Below are positions 7,876 to 16,017 of a DNA stretch of 37,853 nt, piece by piece. The notes under the pieces were generated by a model, which made no database searches, was not told the origin of the DNA, and was given only the letters and a program-made list of their open reading frames with translations. The position numbers and the translations under genes were made by a program. Source of the stretch: Fibrobacter sp. (lineage in GTDB: Bacteria > Fibrobacterota > Fibrobacteria > Fibrobacterales > Fibrobacteraceae); assembly GCA_024398965.1 (NCBI GenBank), contig JAKSIF010000026.1, forward strand, positions 1-37,853, given 5' to 3'. How positions within the stretch are numbered: the first letter of the stretch is position 1; each line of letters begins with the position of its first letter.

Positions 7876-8976
7876 ATGAAAAAGATTCTGTTTTTCGCAT
7901 TGACTGTCCTTAGTCTTGTTTCGTTGGCTGTTGCCTATCCGGCCCCGGCAGCACGTAACGGATTTAGCAATATGACGGTTGCCACCGAGTATTCTGAACT
8001 TTTGCAAGAAAAGAATGCTCGCAACGACTCCCTTTTGCCGGCCCTTGATGGCGATAAGGCCTTTGCCGAAGTCCTACGCTTGAATCCGAATTTCTGGAGT
8101 TTGGGTGGAGCCCTGGACAAGGAGGCTTCCCTGGTGACCAAGCTTAACGCCAAGGTTGTCTTTATTGATGGTATTCGAGAAGATCCGTTCTGTGAACTGG
8201 ATAAGAAGGGGAGTACCGCTGGCGAATGGAGCGTTCGCATTGGTGTTGACTTTGTTTCCGGTGGATCCAATACGGTGCATATCCATGTGCAGCAGTGCTT
8301 GGACTACGTGAAGGATGAACTGGGCTATGCAGTCAAGAAAGGTGACAAGGTGGTGGTGATTCCTCCTAAGAAGGTTCTTGATAAGATTGCCCAAAGTGAG
8401 ATTCCCGACGCCATTGATATTGATCTCCAGCAGACCTTGCTCAAGGCACATGAAGACGTTAACCTTACCGGAAAGTGCCCGAAGGATATTGATGCCTACA
8501 TCATCTTGATGAACGTCTATAATCAGGTCAAGGACTTGAAGATGGATTACGTTGTCATCAATGATCAGTTGAACAAGCAGCGCAACGGTGGTGGCCGCAT
8601 ACAGTCCTGCTCCTTTAGCCGTGAGTGGAATAAACGTTATCAGGAAAGCGCCAGTTTCGAGTGCGATATCGATAATGATGAGTGTGTCTATCGTCAAGAA
8701 AATGATGGCGACTCCAAGTGGACCATCAATTATGAAAAAGACCGTTTTGAATACAAGAACAAAAAGTTCCTGTTCATCAATCTGAATCCCAAGAGCATCC
8801 ACAAGGGTGGCAAGATGCTGGACCTTCGCCTGATTCGTTTGTCCACATCCCTGTATCTGGAAGCCTATCTGAACTCAAAGGGCGATCCGGTAACCTTGGG
8901 CCTGGTCATTGTTCCTGGGGATAAGAGCCTCGAAGATTATGAAGACGAGGAAGATGACGACGAAATGACTGAATAG
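7876..8976 (+). CDS. secreted protein of unknown function
   Basis: A 366-residue protein with a clear Sec signal peptide (Lys-Lys start, hydrophobic core, cleavage near AVA-YP at about residues 20-22). I recognise no domain in the mature part. It contains paired cysteines around CSFSREW and CDIDNDEC and ends in an acidic tail of about fifteen Asp and Glu residues. The upstream in-frame codons inside the permease gene are not part of it: the ATG at 7876 has AAGG just upstream and starts the signal peptide. It directly follows the metal permease with a 1-base gap, so they are probably cotranscribed. An envelope or periplasmic place is inferred from the signal peptide only. Confidence 0.7.
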   Translation: MKKILFFALTVLSLVSLAVAYPAPAARNGFSNMTVATEYSELLQEKNARNDSLLPALDGDKAFAEVLRLNPNFWSLGGALDKEASLVTKLNAKVVFIDGIREDPFCELDKKGSTAGEWSVRIGVDFVSGGSNTVHIHVQQCLDYVKDELGYAVKKGDKVVVIPPKKVLDKIAQSEIPDAIDIDLQQTLLKAHEDVNLTGKCPKDIDAYIILMNVYNQVKDLKMDYVVINDQLNKQRNGGGRIQSCSFSREWNKRYQESASFECDIDNDECVYRQENDGDSKWTINYEKDRFEYKNKKFLFINLNPKSIHKGGKMLDLRLIRLSTSLYLEAYLNSKGDPVTLGLVIVPGDKSLEDYEDEEDDDEMTE

Positions 8977-9020
8977 GCCTGATTTTGCCTCATTTGGGGC
9001 TTTGGATCGTCTTGGGGCTA

Positions 9021-9049
9021 TTGACCGAAATTATCATTTTATTTATATA
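9021..9049 (+). promoter_or_regulatory. candidate sigma-70 promoter for the PDZ protein gene
   Basis: TTGACC (9021-9026) and TATATA (9044-9049) are 17 bp apart in an AT-rich gap, about 30 bp upstream of the start at 9081. Inferred from consensus only. Confidence 0.5.
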
Positions 9050-9080
9050 TCAATTAGAAGAAATAAATAGGGAGAAATTT

Positions 9081-9899
9081 ATGAACCGTTTTATTAAAGC
9101 CTCTTTGATTGCTGCCGCTTTTGGCATGGCTGCCACTCCGGTTCTCGCCGAAAATGAATCCTTCGGTGGTATCGGTGTTACCATTTATCAGCTCAAGAAG
9201 GGCGTCAAGGTTGCGGAAGTAATCCCGGGAACCCCCGCTGCAGAAAGCAAGCTTCAGTCTGGCGATGTGATTATTGCCGTAGATGGTCAGAGCCTTGCAG
9301 GTCTTACTATCGATGAATCCAAGGATCTTCTCCGCGGTCAGGCAAATAAGCCCCTTGAACTGACCTTCGTCAGCGGTGCTGACACTCTTTCCACTGTAAT
9401 CCGCCGCGCAAAGATCAAGGTTAAGGATCTTGATGCCGAAAAGGTCGAAGCCTGGTATGGCGACAAGAAGGAATTCAATGCAGAAGAATTGGAAACCTTT
9501 GCTAGCGCTAACAGCGAAGACCAACTGGTTGCCGTTCTCAAGCACGGCTATCGTATCTCCGAAAAGAATGTGAACTCCAAGGGCCTTAACGGTATCTACG
9601 TAGAAAAGGCCGAAGAATTCGCACCCAAGGCTCCCAAGCAGAACAATGGCAAGGCTGACAAGGCTATCCTTAAGGGCTTCAGCCGTAATGCAGTAAGCTT
9701 CGAACTGAAGACAGCTGGTACTGTTGTTGTTACCATCATGAGTGCCGAAGGCGAACAGGTTGCTGTACTCCGTTCTGAAAATGCCCAGCCGGGTTTCAAC
9801 ACTCTGTCTTGGAACTCCGATAACGTTCCTTCTGGCCGTTACATGGTTTCCATCGAACAGAATGGTAACGTCAGCGGTAGAAACGCAGTCCTGAAGTAA
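9081..9899 (+). CDS. secreted PDZ-domain protein with FlgD/T9SS-like C-terminal domain
   Basis: A 272-residue exported protein. A signal peptide ends near VLA-EN at about residue 24. A PDZ domain follows (about 28-115) with IGVTIYQLKKGVKVAEVIPG and SGDVIIAVDGQSL, as in PDZ modules that bind C-terminal peptides. No protease domain is attached. The last about 70 residues, with VVTIMSAEGEQVAVL, then PGFNTLSW and SGRYMVSIE, look like the Ig-like FlgD/type IX secretion sorting-domain fold common on secreted proteins of Fibrobacter and Bacteroidota. The ATG at 9081 has a GGGAG site and starts the signal peptide; codons upstream from 8985 are not part of it. A promoter and terminator bracket it as a single-gene unit. 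Confidence 0.8.
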   Translation: MNRFIKASLIAAAFGMAATPVLAENESFGGIGVTIYQLKKGVKVAEVIPGTPAAESKLQSGDVIIAVDGQSLAGLTIDESKDLLRGQANKPLELTFVSGADTLSTVIRRAKIKVKDLDAEKVEAWYGDKKEFNAEELETFASANSEDQLVAVLKHGYRISEKNVNSKGLNGIYVEKAEEFAPKAPKQNNGKADKAILKGFSRNAVSFELKTAGTVVVTIMSAEGEQVAVLRSENAQPGFNTLSWNSDNVPSGRYMVSIEQNGNVSGRNAVLK

Positions 9900-9931
9900 T
9901 TCTCGACCTGGTACATACAAAGTAATAAAGA

Positions 9932-9960
9932 AACGTTCGGTCCATCCGGACGTTTTTTAT
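9932..9960 (+). terminator. rho-independent terminator after PDZ gene
   Basis: A 9-bp stem AACGTTCGG / CCGGACGTT (9932-9940 with 9946-9954, one G-U pair), loop TCCAT, then a T-rich tail. Confidence 0.85.
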
Positions 9961-10090
9961 TTTTCGAATTCTTAGAACTTCATCCTATGAGTGTTTAACT
10001 TGAAATGTCGCTCCTGGAGAGTCGAACCTGGGGCCTTGAATCTGTAACGAGTAAACTCGCCCCACTTTAATTATCTACATTTTGCCCATC

Positions 10091-12568
10091 GTGTATCTGT
10101 CTAGAACCCACAGCTTTTTAAAATGGCTTATGTGGGCTGTTTTTGTGATTTTCACAACAGCCTTTGCCGCTCCGTCCGCATTCGGGCAGGAGATGACCCG
10201 CTTTGAGCTGGAAGAGCGTGAACAGGTGGAAGAAGATACCACTGAAGTAGACTGGATGAACGACACTACCGGTACAGATACCATTGAGTACCGAGCTGTA
10301 GACTTGGAGTACGATGTAGAACGGTCTACCTTCAATTTGAACAATAGCGCGCAGTTGAAGTATCGTACCGCGACCTTGGATGCCGATACAATCTGGTTTG
10401 ACCAGGAAAATTCGGTTCTTGCGGCAAGTGGTGATCCAATCATGAGAGATTCGAAGAATCCCTCTCTGTCGGGTATGCGCCTCAAGTACAACATGAAAAG
10501 CCGAATCGGTGAAATCTATTACGCAACGACGTACCAGGACAACCAGCAGTTGAACGGAATGGAAGTCCGTCGCCTGCCTGACCAGCGAATCCAAATTGCC
10601 CGAGGCGACTTCAGTACTTGTAACGATTCTACGCATCAGCATTTTTATTTCTATGGCCGTCGCATGGTGGTAAAGCCCAAGGAAACCATTACGGCAAGAC
10701 CTGTGGTGCTGAATATTGCCGATGTTCCTGTGGCTGTGCTTCCCATGGTGGTGGCTCCTCTTAAGAGTGGCCGCCGTTCCGGTATCCTGACGCCAAAGTT
10801 CGGCGGTGACCAGAAGCAGGGTTACTACATGAGTAACCTCGGCTTTTACTACGCACCCAACGACTACTGGGACGCAACCGTCAAGGGCGACATTATTGAA
10901 GGCGAAGAGGCTCGCTTTGAACGTTCGACCATGACAGGGGAGGTGCGTTACAAGAAACGCTACGTACTGGATGGAAACCTTTCCTACACGGCCTACCTTG
11001 AGGAATTTGATGTAGCCAATAGCGGTTACGACATTCGCTTTAGCCATAACCAGAACTTGACTCCCGATGGCAAGCATACCTTGAGTGGTTCCGGTTCCTT
11101 CGTCAGTAGCCAGAGTGTCCGTAAGGATAACGCCCTGGATGCGGAAACCATCTTGAACCAGCAGGCAAACGCCCAGTTGACCTACTCCGGAAAGATCGGG
11201 ACCAACAAGAGCCTAACGGTGAAGGCCAGCCAGAAGCACAACCTCGTTACGGACCTTATGGAACGAGAGATTCCCGACGTCCAGTACCGTATGAGCGGCC
11301 AGCTTTTTGATTTTGAACTGGACGAGGATGACGTGGCTGCCGACGACGGCTCCTTCCAGAGCTATCTTGAAAAGTTTAACTACAGCTTCAACAACCGCTT
11401 TAACTACTATACCCGTCGCGCACAGGATACCATTAACGAGGTGGATACTACTGCGGAATATGTAGGTTACACGGGAACCTACTCCCTGGATTATTCCGGA
11501 AGTCTTTTCGATGTTATTAACCTTACTCCACGGGCTACGTTCACGGGTTATTGGACTGGAACGGGCTGGATCAATCCCGAGGACTCTCTCAAGTATCGCC
11601 GTCGTTACATGAGCTTGGATCCTGAACACGATAGCTATGGTGAAGTCGCCTACAACCACAATTACAGTATTACCGCGGATACAAAGCTGTATGGTATCTG
11701 GGTTCCTGAGATTGGTCGTTTTACCGGTGTCCGACATGTGCTTTCTCCCAGTGTATCTTACACCTACGCGCCGGAAATCGATACGGTCAAGAAGTTCGCT
11801 CCCCATCCGTTGCTTGGGCAGACTCCGTACCAGACAAAGCAGAAGACTGTTGGCTTTGGTTTGAACAACGACTTCGACATCAAGTACTTGAAAGTTGTTG
11901 GTCATGCCGCGGATACTACAAAGGGCGATACGGCCAAGGCGGTGGAAGACCAGTATGGAACACGTCGACTGCTAACAACCCGTCATAACGTATCCTACAA
12001 TTTTGCTGCGGATTCACTGCAGTTCTCCGACATTACATCTTCCTTCGGTTTACAGGTTTTGCCGAACTACATCTTTACCATTAATACTCGCCATAGTGTT
12101 TACCACAAGTACGAAGACGATCCCAATAAGGTCCGTTTCCCGGAACTGACTTACTGGGGTTACGACTTCTCGAAACACTTTAACTGGAGCGGTGAATTCA
12201 ATGGCGGTCTTCCGTCCCAGATGGAAAAGTACGAAATGCTGAAGTGGACCTTTGGCCTAGACTACAGCTACAGCTTCAGCAGCAGTCGTGTGGCCCGAGA
12301 TCTTTTCCAGGATAGGGTTACCCACTCCACGGGCATCAGCGCAAGCTTGCAGCCTACAAGAAACTGGGAAATGACGTACAGCACTCGTTACAACTATAAC
12401 GAAGGCCGTTTCGTGACGCACAGCTTTACCTTTAACCGAGTACTTCATTGTTGGCAGTTGGATTTCAGCTGGACTCCTACGGGGCCTGCAGCGGGCTGGA
12501 GTTTCTCCATCTACGTACGAGACCTGCCTGATATCAAACTTAACGCAGGCAGTACTGAAACAAAGTAG
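10091..12568 (+). CDS. lptD: LPS-assembly outer-membrane protein LptD-like
   Basis: An approximately 825-residue exported beta-barrel protein. After a signal peptide ending near AFG-QE, an OstA-like N-terminal domain (about 60-170) is followed by the LptD signature GRRSGILTPKFGG and GYYMSNLGFYYAPN (about 237-265), then a long barrel of alternating aromatic strands. LptD inserts lipopolysaccharide into the outer leaflet together with LptE. The start is uncertain: GTG at 10091 gives a good signal peptide with basic residues, TTG at 10082 and ATG at 10130 are in frame, and none has a clear ribosome binding site. Length fits LptD. Envelope genes maf, rodZ-like and uppP lie downstream, but no other lpt gene is adjacent. 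Confidence 0.85.
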   Translation: MYLSRTHSFLKWLMWAVFVIFTTAFAAPSAFGQEMTRFELEEREQVEEDTTEVDWMNDTTGTDTIEYRAVDLEYDVERSTFNLNNSAQLKYRTATLDADTIWFDQENSVLAASGDPIMRDSKNPSLSGMRLKYNMKSRIGEIYYATTYQDNQQLNGMEVRRLPDQRIQIARGDFSTCNDSTHQHFYFYGRRMVVKPKETITARPVVLNIADVPVAVLPMVVAPLKSGRRSGILTPKFGGDQKQGYYMSNLGFYYAPNDYWDATVKGDIIEGEEARFERSTMTGEVRYKKRYVLDGNLSYTAYLEEFDVANSGYDIRFSHNQNLTPDGKHTLSGSGSFVSSQSVRKDNALDAETILNQQANAQLTYSGKIGTNKSLTVKASQKHNLVTDLMEREIPDVQYRMSGQLFDFELDEDDVAADDGSFQSYLEKFNYSFNNRFNYYTRRAQDTINEVDTTAEYVGYTGTYSLDYSGSLFDVINLTPRATFTGYWTGTGWINPEDSLKYRRRYMSLDPEHDSYGEVAYNHNYSITADTKLYGIWVPEIGRFTGVRHVLSPSVSYTYAPEIDTVKKFAPHPLLGQTPYQTKQKTVGFGLNNDFDIKYLKVVGHAADTTKGDTAKAVEDQYGTRRLLTTRHNVSYNFAADSLQFSDITSSFGLQVLPNYIFTINTRHSVYHKYEDDPNKVRFPELTYWGYDFSKHFNWSGEFNGGLPSQMEKYEMLKWTFGLDYSYSFSSSRVARDLFQDRVTHSTGISASLQPTRNWEMTYSTRYNYNEGRFVTHSFTFNRVLHCWQLDFSWTPTGPAAGWSFSIYVRDLPDIKLNAGSTETK

Positions 12569-12610
12569 TGTTTGAAAATTAATTTACTTTATCTGTAATC
12601 AAGGTTCTTT

Positions 12611-13171
12611 ATGTTGATTTTAGCCAGTGGCTCTCCCCGTCGTTCAGAAATTCTCAAGTTGATTGGGGTTGATTTCAGAGTTGTAGTTTCCAATGAAGAA
12701 GAAAAACCTTCGTCCACCAACCCTTTGGATTTTCCGAGGGAAAATGCCTGCATCAAGGCGCTTGCCGTTTCCCGTAATGTGCCGGAAGAATATGTAGTGG
12801 GCTTTGATACATTGGTTTTCCTTGATGGAGAACCTTTGGGGAAGCCCAAGAGCGAAGAAGGTGCGCTTGAAATGCTGAAACGCCTCAATGGAAGGGGCCA
12901 TAAGGTGATTACCGGGGTGGCTATTTGCAAGAATGGCCAGGTTCTTTCTGCATCAGAGGAGGAAACTGAGGTCATTTTCCGTGAGAACTCCTTACAGGAA
13001 CTCCAAGAATATGTAAATTCTAAGGACCCGATGGATAAGGCCGGGGCCTATGGCATTCAAACAGCAGGCGCAAGGCTTATTCAGGGGATAAGAGGATGCT
13101 ACTACAACGTGGTGGGTTTGCCTGTAGCAAAGATGCTAAAGATGTTTGGCGAATTGAAGATTGAGGTGTAA
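12611..13171 (+). CDS. maf: Maf-family nucleoside triphosphate pyrophosphatase
   Basis: A 186-residue cytoplasmic enzyme of the Maf/Ham1 fold, which hydrolyses dTTP, UTP or modified nucleotides to monophosphate and pyrophosphate and is linked to septum and division control. Diagnostic motifs are LILASGSPRRSEIL (residues 2-15), the catalytic Asp region VGFDTLVF (about 62-69), GKPKSEEGALEML (about 75-87) and KAGAYGIQTAG (about 142-152). AAGG precedes the ATG. The gene ends 2 bases before the rodZ-like gene, and its GAGGTG tail acts as that gene's ribosome binding site, so the two are likely translationally coupled. Confidence 0.93.
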   Translation: MLILASGSPRRSEILKLIGVDFRVVVSNEEEKPSSTNPLDFPRENACIKALAVSRNVPEEYVVGFDTLVFLDGEPLGKPKSEEGALEMLKRLNGRGHKVITGVAICKNGQVLSASEEETEVIFRENSLQELQEYVNSKDPMDKAGAYGIQTAGARLIQGIRGCYYNVVGLPVAKMLKMFGELKIEV

Positions 13172-13173
13172 TC

Positions 13174-14157
13174 GTGTCGAATCCGGTTGAAGAAAAAAGA
13201 CCCGACGAACGTTTAGGTGAATATATTGCCCGAGTACGTGAAGCTCGCGGCATGTCCTTGGAAGATTTGTCTGCTGTGACGAAGCTCACAGTTTCCAATT
13301 TGAAAGCTATTGAATCTTCCGATTGGAAGAGCTTTCCTGTGCCCGCTTATGTGCGTGGCTATCTGAACTCTATTTCAGCAAAGCTGAATCTTGATGCGCA
13401 GGCTGTACTTCAGTGCTATGCCGCTGAAATGGGGCAGAAACCCAGCAAACAGTTTGTTGATGTTTCTACTCACGGTAAGATTGCTCCGGTCACTGAGGAT
13501 GAAACCAAGAAAAAGAGTATGGCTGTCCCTGTGGTGATTGTTGTGCTCATACTGGCATTCCTAGTCGCCTCTCATTTCCTGGATCTTGAATCCATCGCCG
13601 AACAGAATTCTTCTCCTGCGCCGGTTAATGAAGCTCCTGCTGTAGTTGCAGAAGACTCTACTGAACAGGCTGAAGTTCCCGAGGGCGCTGAGGTTGTTCC
13701 TGCAGATTCCTTGCAGAAGGATACTGCCGTTACCGATACCGCAAAGGTTCCGGAAAGTGCCGTGAGCCAGGCTGTTGTAGATGAGGCGGTTAAGAAGTCT
13801 GAACTTCCCGCATCTGCTACAATCTTTATTTCTTCTGATTCCAAGAAGGTCGAGAAGGCTGCCGAAAACGCTCCCAAGACGAACAAGACCAATTTTGTTC
13901 TGGTAGGTTCTGGCGAAGCTCTTTCCTGGGTTGGCCTCAAGCGTCGCGAAGATTCCAGTTCCTTCCTTAAGGAAGCAAACATTGCTCGCAAGGATGTTCG
14001 CATGGTCTACAACACCGAAGATACTTTGTGTGTAACCATCGGTGAACCGAAGGCCATTGCAAAGCTTCTTCTCAATGGCGTGGAAACTCCGCTTCCCGAA
14101 ATGCAGTTTGGCCGCGTAACCCGCTTCCGTGTTTTTGGCGGCAAGATCGTCAAGTAA
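13174..14157 (+). CDS. RodZ-like helix-turn-helix membrane protein
   Basis: A 327-residue single-pass membrane protein with RodZ architecture. An N-terminal HTH_25 domain (about 13-80: GEYIARVREARGMSLEDL, then SNLKAIESSDW and VPAYVRGYL) is followed by a transmembrane segment (about 115-135), an Ala/Glu/Pro-rich periplasmic linker (about 140-230), and a C-terminal beta domain with GEALSWVGLKR and LLLNGVETPLP like DUF4115. RodZ links MreB to the elongation machinery and sets rod shape. The start is GTG at 13174 with GAGGTG overlapping the maf stop codon. The HTH in this family binds MreB rather than DNA in known members; whether that holds here is inferred. Confidence 0.85.
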   Translation: MSNPVEEKRPDERLGEYIARVREARGMSLEDLSAVTKLTVSNLKAIESSDWKSFPVPAYVRGYLNSISAKLNLDAQAVLQCYAAEMGQKPSKQFVDVSTHGKIAPVTEDETKKKSMAVPVVIVVLILAFLVASHFLDLESIAEQNSSPAPVNEAPAVVAEDSTEQAEVPEGAEVVPADSLQKDTAVTDTAKVPESAVSQAVVDEAVKKSELPASATIFISSDSKKVEKAAENAPKTNKTNFVLVGSGEALSWVGLKRREDSSSFLKEANIARKDVRMVYNTEDTLCVTIGEPKAIAKLLLNGVETPLPEMQFGRVTRFRVFGGKIVK

Positions 14158-14177
14158 TCCATATAGCAAGGTGAACA

Positions 14178-14762
14178 ATGCGTAGTTCCAAGATTTCTAG
14201 AAAGACTAACGAAACCGATATTGAATTGAGCTTGAATCTTGACGAAGCCACCCCTGGCGTAATCAATTCTGGCAACGGCTTCCTGGATCACATGCTTAAC
14301 CTGTTCCAGGTACACGGCGGTTTCCATCTGGATCTTACCTGCAATGGCGATGTCAATGTGGATATGCACCACAGCATGGAAGATATTGCCATTGTGCTTG
14401 GCCAGGCTTTCGTGGAATGCCTTGGCGACAAGAAGGGTATCGAACGTTACGGTTTCTACTTCGTTCCTATGGACGAGGCTCTTAGCCGTGTTTGCATCGA
14501 CTTCAGTAACCGAATTGGCTTTGTCTGGAACGTAAAGCTTCCCGGTGCAACCGCTGGTGGTATTGAAGCAAGCATGTTTGAACATTTCTTCAAGAGTCTG
14601 TGTGAAAATGCTCGCATGAACCTGCACGTGGAACTGTTCTACGGTAACGACAATCATCACTGTCTCGAAAGCATTTTCAAGGCCTTGGCTCGTGCAGTTG
14701 CCATGGCCATTGCTCCCAGCCGTAATGTGAAGGGCGTGCCCAGCAGTAAAGGAGTTTTGTAA
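14178..14762 (+). CDS. hisB: imidazoleglycerol-phosphate dehydratase
   Basis: A 194-residue single-function HisB that removes water from imidazoleglycerol phosphate in histidine synthesis. Metal-binding histidine motifs of the two internal repeats are clear: GFLDHMLN (about 34-41), DMHHSMEDIA (about 62-71), EHFFKSL (about 135-141) and GNDNHHCLES (about 156-165). Length is usual for the monofunctional enzyme; there is no fused phosphatase domain. AAGGTG lies upstream of the ATG. It follows the rodZ-like gene by 20 bp and is closed by a terminator; no other his genes are near. Confidence 0.95.
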   Translation: MRSSKISRKTNETDIELSLNLDEATPGVINSGNGFLDHMLNLFQVHGGFHLDLTCNGDVNVDMHHSMEDIAIVLGQAFVECLGDKKGIERYGFYFVPMDEALSRVCIDFSNRIGFVWNVKLPGATAGGIEASMFEHFFKSLCENARMNLHVELFYGNDNHHCLESIFKALARAVAMAIAPSRNVKGVPSSKGVL

Positions 14763-14789
14763 TTGCGCTGTGCGCTAATTACAAAGCTC

Positions 14790-14877
14790 CAGTTATGAAT
14801 TACGAAGTATAAGTTACAAGTGCTCGCCTTCGGCGAGCCATTTTTTCACATACTTCATACATCGTAATTTATAACTG
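14790..14877. repeat. 21-bp inverted repeat enclosing the hisB terminator
   Basis: Arms at 14790-14810 and 14857-14877 match at 19 of 21 positions as reverse complements. Both arms are made of the AT-rich dispersed words seen also at 5016 and 26271. They enclose the GC-rich terminator hairpin at 14822-14838. Confidence 0.7.
14822..14846 (+). terminator. rho-independent terminator after hisB
   Basis: GCTCGCC-TTC-GGCGAGC (14822-14838) is a perfect 7-bp stem, followed by CA and six T. Confidence 0.85.
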
Positions 14878-14908
14878 AAAAAGGCCCGCGGAATTCATCC
14901 CGCGAACC
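14877..14908 (-). terminator. rho-independent terminator for the LysM lipoprotein gene
   Basis: On the minus strand GGTTCGCGG pairs with CCGCGGGCC (9 bp with two G-U pairs, 14883-14908), followed by six T (14882-14877). Confidence 0.75.
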
Positions 14909-14910
14909 TC

Positions 14911-14932
14911 TCGTAATTCATAACTCGTAATT
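14911..14932. repeat. AT-rich dispersed repeat copy
   Basis: TCGTAATTCATAACTCGTAA is another copy of the alternating words found at 5016, 14790, 14857 and 26271. Confidence 0.5.
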
Positions 14933-14939
14933 GGTACCT

Positions 14940-14977
14940 GTTCGAATTCAAAAATCCTAGATTTTTGGAATTCGAAC
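14940..14977. repeat. 38-bp near-perfect palindrome holding a stop codon in its loop
   Basis: Arms 14940-14956 and 14960-14977 are reverse complements apart from one bulged base. The 3-base loop 14957-14959 is the TAG stop codon of the minus-strand LysM lipoprotein gene, whose last six codons form one arm. Confidence 0.85.
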
Positions 14978-15568
14978 TTTATCGCCTGCGTTCAGGTGTT
15001 CCAGGGAAACGCCTGCGTTAACAGATTGCAGGGCCGAAAGAATATAGAAGCGGGGGAGGTTCTGGACTCCGGCGCCGTAGGTCCTTTTTAGCAGTTTGAA
15101 CAGGTCGTCGCCGTCCTTGGCCTCAACGGTCTTGTATAAGCTGGCGTTGCTGGGGTCAGACTGGAGTCTGGACAGGGCATCGCTAAACTTGTTAGCAAAG
15201 TTCTCTGCGCTGTTGTCTGCCTTGGGGGCTTGGGCCAAACGCTCCGCCGAGGGCTTGGTCTTCGACTGGTGGTTTGCCTTGCTCTTGGGGTCAGGCTTTC
15301 CCGTGACAGAGGAGGGTAGCTTGAATCCGGGGGCATTGAAACCTTTCATTGTCAAATTGGCATCTACGTTTTTCTGCTCCTTGACCGGTTCCATGGCGAG
15401 GATGGAGTCCAGGCTGGCAATGTACTGGCTGTCGGGCCATTCGACAAGGATCATCTTCTGGTTGACTACGATAGTTTTTGCCACAGGGGCGTCGTTGCCG
15501 CAGGCTCCCAATGTAAGGGCTGAAATGACCGGCAAAATGCCTGCAAATGCCTTGAAAATTCGCTTCAT
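14957..15568 (-). CDS. lipoprotein with C-terminal LysM-like domain
   Basis: A 203-residue probable lipoprotein. A basic, hydrophobic N-terminus ends in a lipobox LGAC with Cys23. A middle region (about 85-130) is rich in Lys, Pro, Ser and Ala and looks disordered. The last about 55 residues (VEAKDGDDLFKLLKRTYG, then NLPRF, LQSVNAG and LNAGDKVRIPKI) fit a LysM peptidoglycan-binding module. It is probably anchored in the envelope and touches the cell wall; this is inferred from the domains. Convergent with hisB. Its stop codon sits in the loop of a 38-bp palindrome, and its own terminator follows. Confidence 0.75.
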   Translation of the reverse strand: MKRIFKAFAGILPVISALTLGACGNDAPVAKTIVVNQKMILVEWPDSQYIASLDSILAMEPVKEQKNVDANLTMKGFNAPGFKLPSSVTGKPDPKSKANHQSKTKPSAERLAQAPKADNSAENFANKFSDALSRLQSDPSNASLYKTVEAKDGDDLFKLLKRTYGAGVQNLPRFYILSALQSVNAGVSLEHLNAGDKVRIPKI

Positions 15569-15656
15569 GATTCAAAAATACAATAATTATCTTGCCAAAA
15601 TGGCGAAAATCTTCTAAATTTAGGCTCTCTTAACAACACTTCACAGGAAGTATACA

Positions 15657-15956
15657 ATGAAAGATGGTATCCACCCTAACTATCAACCGGTCGTGTTCGT
15701 CGATGCGAATACGGGTAAAGAATACATCACCCGCTCCACGAAGTCTTCCGCCGAAAAGAAGACTATCGATGGTGTAGAGTACAGTGTGATCTCCCTCGAA
15801 ATTACTGCAGACACCCATCCGTTCTGGACAGGTAAGCAGCATCGCGTGGATACCGCTGGCCGTATCGATCGCTTCAACAAGCGTTTCGCCGGCAACATCA
15901 CTGGTGCAAAGCGCAAGACTCGCAAGGCAGAACGCCCGGCAGCTGACGCTGAATAA
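15657..15956 (+). CDS. rpmE2: 50S ribosomal protein bL31 type B
   Basis: A 99-residue L31 with the typical start MKDGIHPNYQPVVFVD and the block ITADTHPFWTGKQ (about 49-61), then GRIDRFNKRF (about 69-78). It lacks the Cys-X-X-Cys zinc pair of the zinc-bound form, so it is the C-minus/type B paralogue, which in other bacteria replaces the zinc form when zinc is scarce. The tail after residue 80 is basic and Ala-rich. AGGAAG lies upstream. A strong terminator follows directly. No Zur-like site was recognised upstream. Confidence 0.93.
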   Translation: MKDGIHPNYQPVVFVDANTGKEYITRSTKSSAEKKTIDGVEYSVISLEITADTHPFWTGKQHRVDTAGRIDRFNKRFAGNITGAKRKTRKAERPAADAE

Positions 15957-15973
15957 TCAAAATGAATTTTTGG

Positions 15974-16003
15974 GCCCCCCGTTTTTGAAGGGGGGCTTTT
16001 TTT
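15974..16003 (+). terminator. rho-independent terminator after rpmE2
   Basis: Perfect stem GCCCCCC / GGGGGGC (15974-15980 with 15990-15996), then seven T. Confidence 0.92.
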
Positions 16004-16017
16004 AAAAAGGATTTAAA

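Noticed and set aside
10011-10045. Minus-strand GGTTCGACTC near the lptD start, resembling a tRNA or tmRNA 3' end
   Set aside because: The flanking bases do not form a T-stem or acceptor stem, and no cloverleaf or tmRNA body is visible; at most a decayed fragment.
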